In this document: piece by piece, positions 39,523-47,518 of the stretch
Position numbering within the stretch: the stretch's first letter is position 1
Layout: each line of letters opens with the position of its first letter
Source of the DNA: Tetragenococcus solitarius NBRC 100494
GTDB taxonomy: Bacteria > Bacillota > Bacilli > Lactobacillales > Enterococcaceae
DNA: 64,000 bases
Assembly (NCBI RefSeq): GCF_001544195.1
Contig: NZ_BCPY01000008.1
Coordinates: 1 to 64,000 of the forward strand
Reading direction: 5' to 3'
Position numbers and translations under genes: made by a program
Notes under the pieces: model-generated
What the model saw: only the letters and a program-made list of their open reading frames with translations
Told to the model about the DNA's origin: nothing
Database searches by the model: none

Positions 39523-39536
39523 TGCAAACGCAAACA
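39523..39536. promoter_or_regulatory. cre site before the bgl operon
   Basis: TGCAAACGCAAACA fits the cre consensus TGNAANCGNWNNCW at every fixed position. It stands just upstream of the RAT leader, so CcpA repression adds to LicT control. Confidence 0.6.
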
Positions 39537-39690
39537 CTTTTTTATAACTTCTCAAGTCCATTCAGTCCAGCAAAGTAAAAATTTTCATTCACTTACATAA
39601 AACTAATGAAAAATAACAAAATTTCAGGTAGGATAGTGCTAAGCATAAGAAATTCGTTTTTATGTAATATTTTTAAAGGAGGCACTTATT

Positions 39691-40398
39691 TTGGAGTGGA
39701 TTAAATTAATTGGCATCCTAATTATTTTAGTAGGATTCTTATTTAAATTTGATACGATCGCAGTTGTCGTTATCGCAGCTTTTGCTACTGCTATGGTTTC
39801 CGGCATTTCTGTCATGGATTTTTTAGAAGCGTTTGGCAAAGCTTTTGTAGATAACCGACTTGTTACTATTTTTCTATTGACATTGCCGATGATTGGCCTT
39901 TCTGAACGTTTTGGTTTACGCCAACAAGCAGTCATTTTGATCCGAAAAATAAAAGGAATGACACCTGGAAAATTCCTAACACTGTATACAGCTATTCGTG
40001 AAGTTGCAGGTTTTCTTGGAATTCGGATTTCGGGACATCCACAATTTGTTCGTCCAATTGTCAATCCGATGACACAAGCGGCGGCTAAAACAAAGTATGG
40101 GGATATTTCTGAAAGAGATTATGAAGAGTTGAAAGCTCGTGCCGCAGCAAACGAGAACTATGCTAACTTTTATGGACAAAATACTTTTGTTGCTGCTTCT
40201 GGTGTCTTATTGATTGCCGGAACGTTACGCGATTTAAATTACGATGTTTCAGAAGCTGGTATTGTGCAATATTCATTAATTATTGCCGTCATTGCCCTTG
40301 TTTTAACAGCAATTTCAAATATGTTATTTGATCGCAAATTGGCTAAAAAGTATGGTCTTATAAAGGAGGGAAAAACAACTGATGACACAGACAATTAA
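39691..40398 (+). CDS. DUF969 membrane protein
   Basis: 235 residues starting with TTG at 39691 behind AAAGGAGG. About five hydrophobic segments are visible, with the conserved-looking GHPQFVRPIVNPMTQAAA. This family is regularly found with DUF979 and pyroglutamyl peptidase and probably forms one transporter with DUF979. The substrate is unproven. Confidence 0.85.
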   Translation: MEWIKLIGILIILVGFLFKFDTIAVVVIAAFATAMVSGISVMDFLEAFGKAFVDNRLVTIFLLTLPMIGLSERFGLRQQAVILIRKIKGMTPGKFLTLYTAIREVAGFLGIRISGHPQFVRPIVNPMTQAAAKTKYGDISERDYEELKARAAANENYANFYGQNTFVAASGVLLIAGTLRDLNYDVSEAGIVQYSLIIAVIALVLTAISNMLFDRKLAKKYGLIKEGKTTDDTDN

Positions 40399-41302
40399 CA
40401 TGATCCTTGAATTTTTTTATATCTTAATTGGACTTTTAGCGATGATGACAGCTGTCCGTTCGTTTCGAGACCAGACCAATTCCGCTCGAATAGGGACTGG
40501 GCTGTTTTGGCTATTATTAGGAATTATTTTTGCTTTTGGGAACTTCTTGCCTTATGCTGTATCTGGCATCATGTTAGTAGTGATTGGTATCCTCACCTTG
40601 TTTAAACAAGTAAAAATTGGAAACATTACTCAACTAAACGAAAAAGAAGGAGAAAAAGCAGCTAAACGAATAGGCAGCTGGGTTTTCTTCCCGTCTGTAA
40701 TACTTGCTTTGACAGCAGTGGGAATCTCTTATACACCGTTAGGCGGACAGGTAGGTATTGGCGTTGCCTCGATTGTCGCTTTAATTGTTGCTGTCATCAT
40801 CACTTCTGCTAAACCTAAAACAATCGTAGATGATACAGACCGTATGTTCCAATCTGTCGGAACCACTGGGATTTTACCCCAGCTGTTAGCTGCTTTGGGC
40901 GTGATCTTTAATTTAGCTGGCGTTGGTGAAGTCATATCCGATGCAATTTCTAATGTCATCCCCGCCGGAAACCAATTTCTTGGGGTCGTTGCCTACTGTT
41001 TAGGCATGGTACTATTTACAATGGTTATGGGAAATGCTTTTGCTGCCTTCACTGTTATTACAGCTGGGATTGGAATTCCTTTTGTGATTGCTCAAGGTGG
41101 AGACCCAGTAATTGCTGGTAGCTTAGCGATGACCGCTGGCTTTTGTGGTACATTATTAACGCCCATGGGCGCGAACTTTAATGCTTTGCCGGTTGCTTTG
41201 TTGGAAATGAAAGATGCAAATGGTGTCATCAAAGCGCAAATCCCTATGGCATTGATTATGATTGTTGTTCATATTGTCTTAATGTATGTACTAGCTTTTT
41301 AA
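40382..41302 (+). CDS. DUF979 membrane protein
   Basis: 306 residues and strongly hydrophobic. It overlaps the DUF969 gene by 17 bp, so the two are translationally coupled. The C-terminal GGDPVIAGSLAMTAGFCGTLLTPMGANFNALP resembles ion-transporter superfamily loops. Likely the partner half of a two-protein permease. Confidence 0.85.
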   Translation: MTQTINMILEFFYILIGLLAMMTAVRSFRDQTNSARIGTGLFWLLLGIIFAFGNFLPYAVSGIMLVVIGILTLFKQVKIGNITQLNEKEGEKAAKRIGSWVFFPSVILALTAVGISYTPLGGQVGIGVASIVALIVAVIITSAKPKTIVDDTDRMFQSVGTTGILPQLLAALGVIFNLAGVGEVISDAISNVIPAGNQFLGVVAYCLGMVLFTMVMGNAFAAFTVITAGIGIPFVIAQGGDPVIAGSLAMTAGFCGTLLTPMGANFNALPVALLEMKDANGVIKAQIPMALIMIVVHIVLMYVLAF

Positions 41303-41317
41303 CTAAGAAATAAATAA

Positions 41318-41605
41318 CAGGGAAAGACTCGAGTTTTTACTCCCTATGTTGAAAAAGACAGGGAACGTATTCATGAAATAATCCCTATCTTTTCGATATC
41401 AGGGAGAGAATTGAAAATCTACTCCCTGTCTTTTCCGATTTTTTGCTCTATTTCTTAATTTATTCGACTTTTTCTTTGATAACAGGGAGTACTTTACAAA
41501 AACACTCCCCATCTTTTTGATATCAGGGAGAGAATTGAAAAAACACTCCCTATCTTTACAATCTCAGGGAGTAAAAACAAAATATATTCCTCAATAATAG
41601 AAAGG
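41318..41605. repeat. 41-bp-period hairpin array, copy A
   Basis: Six units begin with CAGGGA at 41318, 41359, 41400, 41483, 41524 and 41565. The steps are 41, 41, 83, 41 and 41. Each full unit has an inverted pair CAGGGAG...CTCCCTG/A followed by a T-rich TCTTTT. The central double step (41441-41482) is T-rich and lacks the hairpin. A second copy with the same plan lies near 60.3 kb in the opposite orientation. Confidence 0.8.
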
Positions 41606-41616
41606 ATAGAATCAAT

Positions 41617-42264
41617 ATGAAAATTTTAGTTACTGGGTTTGACCCATTTGGCGGCGAAAAAATCAATCCTGCTTGGGAGGCAGTCAAAAAACTTCCTAAC
41701 ACCATCAAAGGGGCTGAAATTGTTAAAGAAGAAATCCCAACCGTTTATGGCAAATCAGCCGATGTTTGTAAAAAAGCGATTCAAAAACATCAACCAGATG
41801 TTGTTTTGAATATTGGCCAAGCAGGCGGACGCTTTACTATTACGCCAGAAAGAGTTGCTATTAACGTTGACGACGCCCGGATTCCTGATAACGAAGGCAA
41901 TCAACCCATTGACCAAACGATTCAAACAGACGGTCAAGCAGCTTATTTCACACAGCTACCCGTCAAAGCGATGGTAGAAAACGTGAAAGATAACGGTTTT
42001 CCAGCAGCAGTATCCAATTCAGCTGGAACCTTTGTCTGCAATCATATTATGTATCAAGTACAATATATGATCGATAAAGAATTTCCCAATATGAAGGGCG
42101 GCTTTATTCATGTACCTTTCATTGCTGAACAGGTTGTCGACAAGCCTAACCAACCTTTTATGAATATCTCTGATATGGCCTTTTGTATTGAAAAAGCACT
42201 TGAAGCAGTGGTTTCTTTTGAAGGCAAAGAAGATTTGAAAATTGTTGGCGGACAAACACATTAA
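41617..42264 (+). CDS. pcp: Pyroglutamyl-peptidase I
   Basis: 215 residues. The catalytic triad of this cysteine peptidase is seen as E78 ([17 protein letters not shown]), C141 ([11 protein letters not shown]) and H165 (GGFIHVPF). It removes N-terminal pyroglutamate from peptides in the cytosol. It follows DUF969/DUF979 with the hairpin array in between. Confidence 0.96.
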   Translation: MKILVTGFDPFGGEKINPAWEAVKKLPNTIKGAEIVKEEIPTVYGKSADVCKKAIQKHQPDVVLNIGQAGGRFTITPERVAINVDDARIPDNEGNQPIDQTIQTDGQAAYFTQLPVKAMVENVKDNGFPAAVSNSAGTFVCNHIMYQVQYMIDKEFPNMKGGFIHVPFIAEQVVDKPNQPFMNISDMAFCIEKALEAVVSFEGKEDLKIVGGQTH

Positions 42265-42275
42265 TAGGTAATAAA

Positions 42276-42319
42276 ACTACCGGAAACAAACATTTTTTAT
42301 GGTGTTTGTTTCCGGTAGT
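42276..42319. terminator. Strong hairpin after pcp
   Basis: ACTACCGGAAACAAACA (42276-42292) and TGTTTGTTTCCGGTAGT (42303-42319) form a perfect 17-bp stem. The T-tract is better on the minus-strand side (GTTTTATT). It separates pcp from the toxin module. Confidence 0.6.
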
Positions 42320-42457
42320 TGACTGTTACGTCAAAGATTATTAAAAAAAGACTTAATAACATGGAATATATAGAATTTCAGTATTCTTATGTTACTTCAT
42401 TAAGTAACAGTAAAGTTTATGACGGTGGCTATCTTTTTTTAAAGTGAGGTGGTGCGT

Positions 42458-42601
42458 ATGTACGTGCTAACTAAATCTGAAGAAAGGAGAAGCTTTTTGT
42501 CAGCATTTGAGACGATTCAAGTAATTTTAAGCTTTGGTACATTTACCATCCCCTTAATTGCTTTAGTCGTGAAATTGCTAAAAAATGACAGAAAAAAATA
42601 A
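42458..42601 (+). CDS. Small membrane peptide, putative holin-like type I toxin
   Basis: 47 codons from the ATG at 42458 (GAGGTGG upstream). An alternative TTG start at 42497 behind AAAGGAG gives a 34-residue peptide. From there the sequence is SAFETIQVILSFGTFTIP, a hydrophobic helix of about 20 residues, then a basic tail KLLKNDRKK. This matches the short holin-like toxin family (one transmembrane helix plus charged tail). A hairpin GTTACTT/AAGTAAC lies in the 5' leader at 42391-42408. The gene runs into a bidirectional terminator facing an antisense promoter. Confidence 0.75.
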   Translation: MYVLTKSEERRSFLSAFETIQVILSFGTFTIPLIALVVKLLKNDRKK

Positions 42602-42709
42602 CCGTCTACTTTAGCAGGTCGAACGGTTATTTTTTATAAATAACTAGAATTTGCCACCGTCTTAATCGGTGCTGTTATTGAAGAGTTGTTTGCACAACTC
42701 TTCTTTACA
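42590..42709 (-). ncRNA. Candidate antisense antitoxin RNA
   Basis: The transcript would start near 42708 and end at the terminator shared with the toxin gene, so the two RNAs overlap at their 3' ends. It contains a perfect 10-bp hairpin (42680-42689 with 42694-42703). It also contains GACGGTGGC (minus strand), a motif that occurs in the toxin leader at 42421-42429 as well. Confidence 0.6.
42597..42636. terminator. Bidirectional terminator shared by toxin and antisense RNA
   Basis: AATAACCGT (42597-42605) and ACGGTTATT (42623-42631) form the stem. A-rich and T-rich flanks stand on both sides. Confidence 0.75.
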
Positions 42710-42714
42710 TAGTA

Positions 42715-42743
42715 ATTATAACAAATTTTCTGGCTCTATTCAA
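42715..42743 (-). promoter_or_regulatory. Promoter of the antisense RNA
   Basis: On the minus strand TTGAAT (42738-42743), a 17-bp spacer and a perfect TATAAT (42715-42720) form a near-consensus vegetative promoter pointing at the toxin gene. Confidence 0.75.
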
Positions 42744-42827
42744 CTTTTATGTTGCTTTTTAAAGTAACATAAAAAAGTTCTAGTAATTGTTAAAAAAGCG
42801 ACTGATAACAAACTGCACTGTGTACAA

Positions 42828-42880
42828 ACCGACGCTTAATGTGACTCTCCTTAACGCCATTAAGTGTCGGTCTATTTTTT
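42828..42880 (+). terminator. Orphan terminator upstream of the Ldh_2 gene
   Basis: ACCGACGCTTAATG (42828-42841) pairs with CATTAAGTGTCGGT (42858-42871) and a T-run follows. No gene ends just upstream on this strand, so it may end a small RNA starting near 42.75 kb. Confidence 0.6.
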
Positions 42881-42952
42881 TGTAAAAAGAATCTTTGCTA
42901 CCACTTCCCTGTCATTTGAGCCAATTTCTGCACTATGCTAAACTGTACATAA

Positions 42953-42966
42953 AGCAAGCGCTTACT
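42953..42966 (+). promoter_or_regulatory. cre-like site before the Ldh_2 gene
   Basis: AGCAAGCGCTTACT matches the cre consensus except for the first base. It lies about 50 bp before the start, just after promoter-like TATGCT/TAAACT. Confidence 0.55.
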
Positions 42967-43018
42967 AAACCATTTTCTATTTGGTCCAATAAAATAACAA
43001 CCTGAGGAGGAATTGAGC

Positions 43019-44125
43019 ATGACAAGTTATGTAGAATGGGATTTTTTAACTGATTTTATTGAAAAAGCTTTTGCTGCCTATGGTGTGCCACAAGAAGATG
43101 CAAAAATTTGTACTGACGTCTTATTACAAGCCGACAAAAAGGGAATTGAAAGCCATGGTGTCAATCGTTTTAAACCAATTTATATCGATCGAATCAAAGA
43201 AGGAATCCAAAATCCGATCACAAAATTTGATATTGTCCGAGAAACGCCTACGACAGCCGTTGTTGATGGTCATGACGGCATGGGACAAGTCATTGGGCGA
43301 CAATCGATGCAATTAGCCATCGATAAGGCAAAAGAATATGGCATGGGAATGGTGGCTGTACGCAATTCTACCCATTTTGGAATTGCAGGTTATTATACAG
43401 ACATGGCAGCTGAAGCTGGCTGTATTGGGATGTCTGGAACAAATGCGCGCCCTTCTATCGCCCCTACCTTTAGTGTAGAAAACAAACTAGGGACCAATCC
43501 TTTAACAGTCAGTTTTCCAACAGATGAAGCATTTCCTTTCTCATTAGACTGTGCGACTTCCATTATCCAACGTGGCAAAATTGAATTATATGAACGACAA
43601 GGAAAAGACACGCCAGCCGGTGCAGTGATTGGGCGTGATGGATCTGCGATGACCGATTCTCCCGAAATTTTAAAAGCTCTTCAGACTGGTGAAGCTGCTC
43701 TGGCACCTTTAGGAGGTATCGGCGAAAAACTTTCAGGCTATAAGGGCTATGGCTACGCTACGATCGTTGAAGTTCTCTCTGCTGCATTACAACAAGGAAA
43801 TTTTTTAAGCATGCTTTCAGGAATTGGTGAAAACGGTGAAAAAACAAAGTATCATCTAGGACATTTCTTTATTGCTATTAACACAGAAGCATTTATGGGA
43901 TTAGAAAGCTTTAAAAAAACAGCTGGCGATATTCTTCGTGAACTACGTGCCGCAGAAAAAGCGCCTGATGCAGATCGAATTTACACACCTGGCGAGAAAG
44001 AATATCTGATTTGGCAAGAACGTAAAAAAACAGGTCTTCCAATCAACGAATCTGTTCAAAAAGAACTCATTACAATTCGCGATGATGCAGGACTAACCGA
44101 TTATCATTTTTCATTTGAAGAGTAA
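43019..44125 (+). CDS. Ldh_2-family malate/L-lactate-type dehydrogenase
   Basis: About 368 residues. The ATG at 43019 is eight bases from GAGGAGG; a TTG at 43013 would be only two bases away. The family's active-site stretch AVRNSTHFGIAGYYTDMAAEAGCIG and nucleotide-binding TNARPSIAPTFSVENKLGTNPL are present. Members reduce or oxidise 2-hydroxyacids (malate, lactate, ureidoglycolate, sulfolactate). The exact substrate cannot be told. Confidence 0.88.
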   Translation: MTSYVEWDFLTDFIEKAFAAYGVPQEDAKICTDVLLQADKKGIESHGVNRFKPIYIDRIKEGIQNPITKFDIVRETPTTAVVDGHDGMGQVIGRQSMQLAIDKAKEYGMGMVAVRNSTHFGIAGYYTDMAAEAGCIGMSGTNARPSIAPTFSVENKLGTNPLTVSFPTDEAFPFSLDCATSIIQRGKIELYERQGKDTPAGAVIGRDGSAMTDSPEILKALQTGEAALAPLGGIGEKLSGYKGYGYATIVEVLSAALQQGNFLSMLSGIGENGEKTKYHLGHFFIAINTEAFMGLESFKKTAGDILRELRAAEKAPDADRIYTPGEKEYLIWQERKKTGLPINESVQKELITIRDDAGLTDYHFSFEE

Positions 44126-44439
44126 GAATTCTGCAATAAAAGATAATTTTTAGTCAGTATCATTCTGGAAATGTTGGTCGCTATATGGTAACTGTTTAAG
44201 GAAGTTAAAAATAACTTATTTTGATAATATACCGTAGTTTCCCTGAAAAACTAGAAACAGATCCTAATAGAAAAACTATTATTGCAATAGACATAATTTT
44301 GACCTTGTTACAAATAAATACCTAATTATCAATGAAGTTTAAGCTGTATTATTTATAAAAAATGGATACAATCTATGTTAATAATTACTAACTTTTGTTA
44401 GTTTAGGTATTTAAAGTCGTAGTTTTGGGGAGATTGTAG
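44126..44439. other. Gene-free region before the truncated NRAMP gene
   Basis: No coding frame or strong terminator was seen in these 314 bases. A perfect inverted repeat ACTAACTTTTGTTAGT (44387-44402) lies about 38 bp before the NRAMP start. It may be the operator of a metal-responsive regulator. Confidence 0.4.
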
Positions 44440-44853
44440 ATGAAAAAAGAGAAGAAAAATAAGAAAAGCTTGGTGGAAAAGTTGAAAGGTATGGGGCCGG
44501 CTGCGATAGTAACCAGTGCCTTTGTTGGTCCTGGAACGATTACAACAACGACTTTAGCCGGTGTTAATTTTAAGTATTCATTATTATGGGCTGTACTTTT
44601 TTCTGGTTTATCTTTAGTTGTTTTAATGGAAATGGCAGGTAGAATTGGCATTATTTCCAACCATGATATAGCAGAAGCCGCAACGGCAAGTTTTTCAAAT
44701 AAAAAAATAGCGGGAGTTATTATCAAAAGTATTATTATCATTACCTTATTTGCTACTGCCTTCGGACTTGAAGCTGGGAATCTGATTGGCGGTTCATTGG
44801 GATTAGCCGACGCCGTAAACTTACCTCAATGGACCTCAGCGCTTAGTTCCTGA
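44440..44853 (+). pseudogene. N-terminal fragment of an NRAMP-type divalent metal transporter
   Basis: 137 residues, about a third of the usual 400 or more. The first membrane segments are intact: GPAAIVTSAFVGPGTITTTTLAGVNF is the NRAMP helix 1 region with DPG replaced by GPG, as in NRAMP-related proteins. Similarity runs to about residue 132. The frame then enters the antisense of a truncated PTS IIC gene and stops by chance at 44851. The rest of the gene is missing, so function is presumably lost. Confidence 0.8.
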
Positions 44854-44967
44854 AATTACTTTATCAAATGATTCTTTTTGCAATAACAATCCAGTTAATG
44901 CAATTACTCCTACCAATATAGGTGCTGATGAAAGTAAGTCAAAAACAATTACTCTTAGAAATTCCAT
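44836..44967 (-). pseudogene. N-terminal fragment of an ascorbate-type PTS IIC (UlaA-like)
   Basis: 43 codons starting at the ATG 44967 behind AAGGAGA. The sequence MEFLRVIVFDLLSSAPILVG, then LTGLLLQKESFDKVISGT, matches the first helix and following segment of UlaA/SgaT proteins, which are over 400 residues long. After the GT codons (to 44845) homology ends abruptly at the NRAMP fragment. It follows the IIB gene directly, where a full IIC would be expected. Confidence 0.8.
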
Positions 44968-44984
44968 AATTATTCTCCTTCATA

Positions 44985-45266
44985 TTATTGATCAAAAAAT
45001 TCTTTTAACTTAGTTTCAATTTCATTTTTATCCATCAAATTATCCACACCAATCACATTAGGGGCTTGTCCTTTTAAATCATCAGCTACATCAGTCATTG
45101 TGATTATTAAATCTCCGCGAAACCCTTTCACATCGTCCAAAGTTCCATGCTCAACTTCTAGAGGAAAATTATTCTTACGTACAATTTGATCAACTTTAAT
45201 TTTTAACATCATGCTCGAGCCCATGCCTGTCCGACAAGCAATTAATGCTTTTTTCATTTCACTCAT
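44985..45266 (-). CDS. Ascorbate-type PTS IIB
   Basis: About 94 residues, lactose/cellobiose-like IIB fold. The phosphocysteine is in ALIACRTGMGSSMMLKIKVDQI. The ATG at 45266 overlaps the regulator stop by 8 bp; an in-frame TTG at 45284 is less likely. Its IIC partner is truncated, so the protein is likely without a transport role unless another IIC takes it. Confidence 0.85.
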   Translation of the reverse strand: MSEMKKALIACRTGMGSSMMLKIKVDQIVRKNNFPLEVEHGTLDDVKGFRGDLIITMTDVADDLKGQAPNVIGVDNLMDKNEIETKLKEFFDQ

Positions 45267-47322
45267 GATAATCCCTACTTTCAAAATTTTTAATATATTT
45301 CATTATTTCCTGCGGATCTTTGGCGTTATCTAAAGCCTCATAAAACTTTTCTTGCTCCAACAGTTCTGCCAATTCCGACATCGCTGTCAAGTGCGTTTGG
45401 TTATCAATAGCACTAAGCCCGATAATATATTTAACTGGATCATTGTCTAAATTGCCAAATCGTATAGGTTTTTTTAATGTAGCAATACTTATGGCAACTT
45501 CTTTGGCCCCGTCTTCTGGTCTAGCATGTGGCAAAGCGACATTTTTAGTTATCACAATATAGGGCCCAGTCTCTTTAGCTATTCGAATCATTCCATCAAT
45601 ATACGATGGCGAAGCCTTATTTTCATTAACTAAAACTTTTGTCGCTTTCCTAATTGCTTCTTCCCAATTTGTTGCCTCCACATTTAACTGAATCAAATCA
45701 GTGGTAGTTATTTCACTTAGCACCGGATAATCACCCCTTTCTTTTATAACTAAATTTGAAGAATTCTTGTTTGATTCATAAAACAATTCGCTCTCTATTT
45801 TTTTATATTGTTCACCAGTCACATACTTTTTTACTACCATTAAAAAGTCTCTCAAACTAGGATCAATTAATAAATCTTCATATAAAAGATTATAGACTCG
45901 ACTAATTAATTCGAACTTTTCTTTGGTTGTCATAATTGGGTTTACAATAATAAAGGGAGTACTTGTTCCTACAATTTTAGGAGTAACTGTGGTAGAAAAA
46001 ATAATGTCAAATTTATCCAATTTCGTGGTTTGTCGAAAATCATCTGTTTCAAACCCAATTGTAGGAAATAAAGCTTCTAGTTCTTTCAATAAAATCAAAG
46101 AAGTCCCTATACCATTTGGACAAAGTACTAAACACCGACTTTTCTTTACTTGTTCTTCAGGCTCTTCAAAAGTTGCTACAGCAAAATGAACAGTTAGAAA
46201 AGCAATTTCATCTTCCGGGAGTTCTCTACCAAAAAGAGATTGAAGTGGAAGAACGACTTCTTTAACCAATGAATACATTTCGGTGTATTCTTTTTTTATT
46301 TTAAAAGTCAATGGGTTTACTATAGGTAAGTGATATAAAATTCGATAATAGCTAGGTCTAAAATGTTCATATAACCTTTTAACAAAAGAATCTCGTGTTA
46401 AAAAACGTATGCCTGCTAGACTTTCAAACCGATAAACGATTCCTTGAACAATTTGTTTTATTACTAAACGATCTTGCGTATCTTTTTCAATATTGCCAAC
46501 AGACAGACCTAAGACCCAAGCAGTAACATAGTTAACATTATTATTATTTATTTGAAAGTAATTACATATCTCTTTACTAAATTGGAATTCTTCAGCTTGA
46601 TGATTAATTACATTATTTATGTGGTTTGGCTTAATCGATTCATGTTTAAAACGCTCATTAAGTAAAATAAAACAAAAGGAAAACTCTTTTAGACTATTTT
46701 CGAAAAAATCAATATTATATTTTTTACTAGCTAATAATACAGTTGTTTCAAATTTCTCATAATTGACATTTAAATATTTTTCTATAAATTGGCGAACAAA
46801 CTTTTCGCCATTATCTTGGTGTAAAAAATTGATAACTTCTCTCATGATAAAGAAACGAATATTCTCCTCTGATCCTGATAATCGATAGCCGCTTAAACGA
46901 GAATATTTAATTTGCAGGTTCTTTTTGCTTAATTCTTTTTTTATTTCTTTTAAGTCATTCAATACAGTTGATTTGCTAGCTTGTAGCATTATAATAAGAT
47001 GGTTTAATGAGAGATAATCATAGGAACAAGTAATTAAAAAAATAATCATTAATTGTCGATTTTCTTTTGAATAATAAACATCGTCAAAAAGTTGCAGTTC
47101 CATTAAATAATTTTGCAAATATTCTTCTGTAGCTCTTGATAAAATTAGATCATCGCTATCTATTTTTATCTGTTTATTTTCTGTTAAATTTTCGTTTATC
47201 TTATCTATTGCGTAAGTTATTTGTCGTCTAGAAAGTTTAAAGTTGTTTTTTAATTTGCTAATACTCCTCTCGTCTTTAAAAGTTATTTCATTTAATATCT
47301 CCAGTCCTTGATTATCAATCAC
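45259..47322 (-). CDS. PRD-containing PTS-regulated activator (BglG/MtlR-like) with IIA domain
   Basis: 687 residues starting with GTG at 47322 behind AGGAGGTGATATAA. Order: N-terminal HTH (about 1-130), two PRD domains (about 190-400), a IIB-like domain with CPNGIGTSLILLKELE (about 410-500), and a C-terminal IIA domain with VALPHARPEDGAKEVAI near 600. It would activate its own PTS genes. The IIA domain may supply phosphate to the adjacent IIB, since no free IIA gene is here. The operon is broken after IIB. Confidence 0.9.
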   Translation of the reverse strand: MIDNQGLEILNEITFKDERSISKLKNNFKLSRRQITYAIDKINENLTENKQIKIDSDDLILSRATEEYLQNYLMELQLFDDVYYSKENRQLMIIFLITCSYDYLSLNHLIIMLQASKSTVLNDLKEIKKELSKKNLQIKYSRLSGYRLSGSEENIRFFIMREVINFLHQDNGEKFVRQFIEKYLNVNYEKFETTVLLASKKYNIDFFENSLKEFSFCFILLNERFKHESIKPNHINNVINHQAEEFQFSKEICNYFQINNNNVNYVTAWVLGLSVGNIEKDTQDRLVIKQIVQGIVYRFESLAGIRFLTRDSFVKRLYEHFRPSYYRILYHLPIVNPLTFKIKKEYTEMYSLVKEVVLPLQSLFGRELPEDEIAFLTVHFAVATFEEPEEQVKKSRCLVLCPNGIGTSLILLKELEALFPTIGFETDDFRQTTKLDKFDIIFSTTVTPKIVGTSTPFIIVNPIMTTKEKFELISRVYNLLYEDLLIDPSLRDFLMVVKKYVTGEQYKKIESELFYESNKNSSNLVIKERGDYPVLSEITTTDLIQLNVEATNWEEAIRKATKVLVNENKASPSYIDGMIRIAKETGPYIVITKNVALPHARPEDGAKEVAISIATLKKPIRFGNLDNDPVKYIIGLSAIDNQTHLTAMSELAELLEQEKFYEALDNAKDPQEIMKYIKNFESRDYHE

Positions 47323-47357
47323 TTATATCACCTCCTGATTTAAAGTTTAGCCATTAA

Positions 47358-47371
47358 ATATACCGCTTTCA
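47358..47371 (-). promoter_or_regulatory. cre-like site before the PRD regulator
   Basis: On the minus strand TGAAAGCGGTATAT matches the cre consensus at 13 of 14 positions. It is nearly the same as the site before the frameshifted IICB gene. Confidence 0.5.
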
Positions 47372-47446
47372 ATAACAATTAGGTGTATATTTTGTACTGA
47401 TTATTTACAAGAATTAAGCTAATATCGCCTAATTTTAATAATAAAA

Positions 47447-47490
47447 AAACATAGAGAAACCACAAACTAAATGAATGGCTTCCTATGTTT
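47447..47490 (-). terminator. Terminator after the UPF0309 gene
   Basis: AACATAG...CCA pairs with TGG...CTATGTT, with two mismatches. Seven T follow on the minus strand. Confidence 0.65.
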
Positions 47491-47518
47491 ATTTCTTTTT
47501 ATTATCTAAGTTAACCAG

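Noticed and set aside
39660-40064. 134-codon minus-strand frame opposite DUF969
   Set aside because: Mirror of a hydrophobic gene with no start signal of its own.
41318-41605. CRISPR array
   Set aside because: The period is regular, but the shared repeat is only about 7 bases plus a variable mirror arm. The supposed spacers are related to each other, and there are no cas genes.
44836-44853. Insertion sequence at the NRAMP/ulaA junction
   Set aside because: No transposase remnant, terminal inverted repeat or target duplication is visible; a simple deletion explains the junction better.
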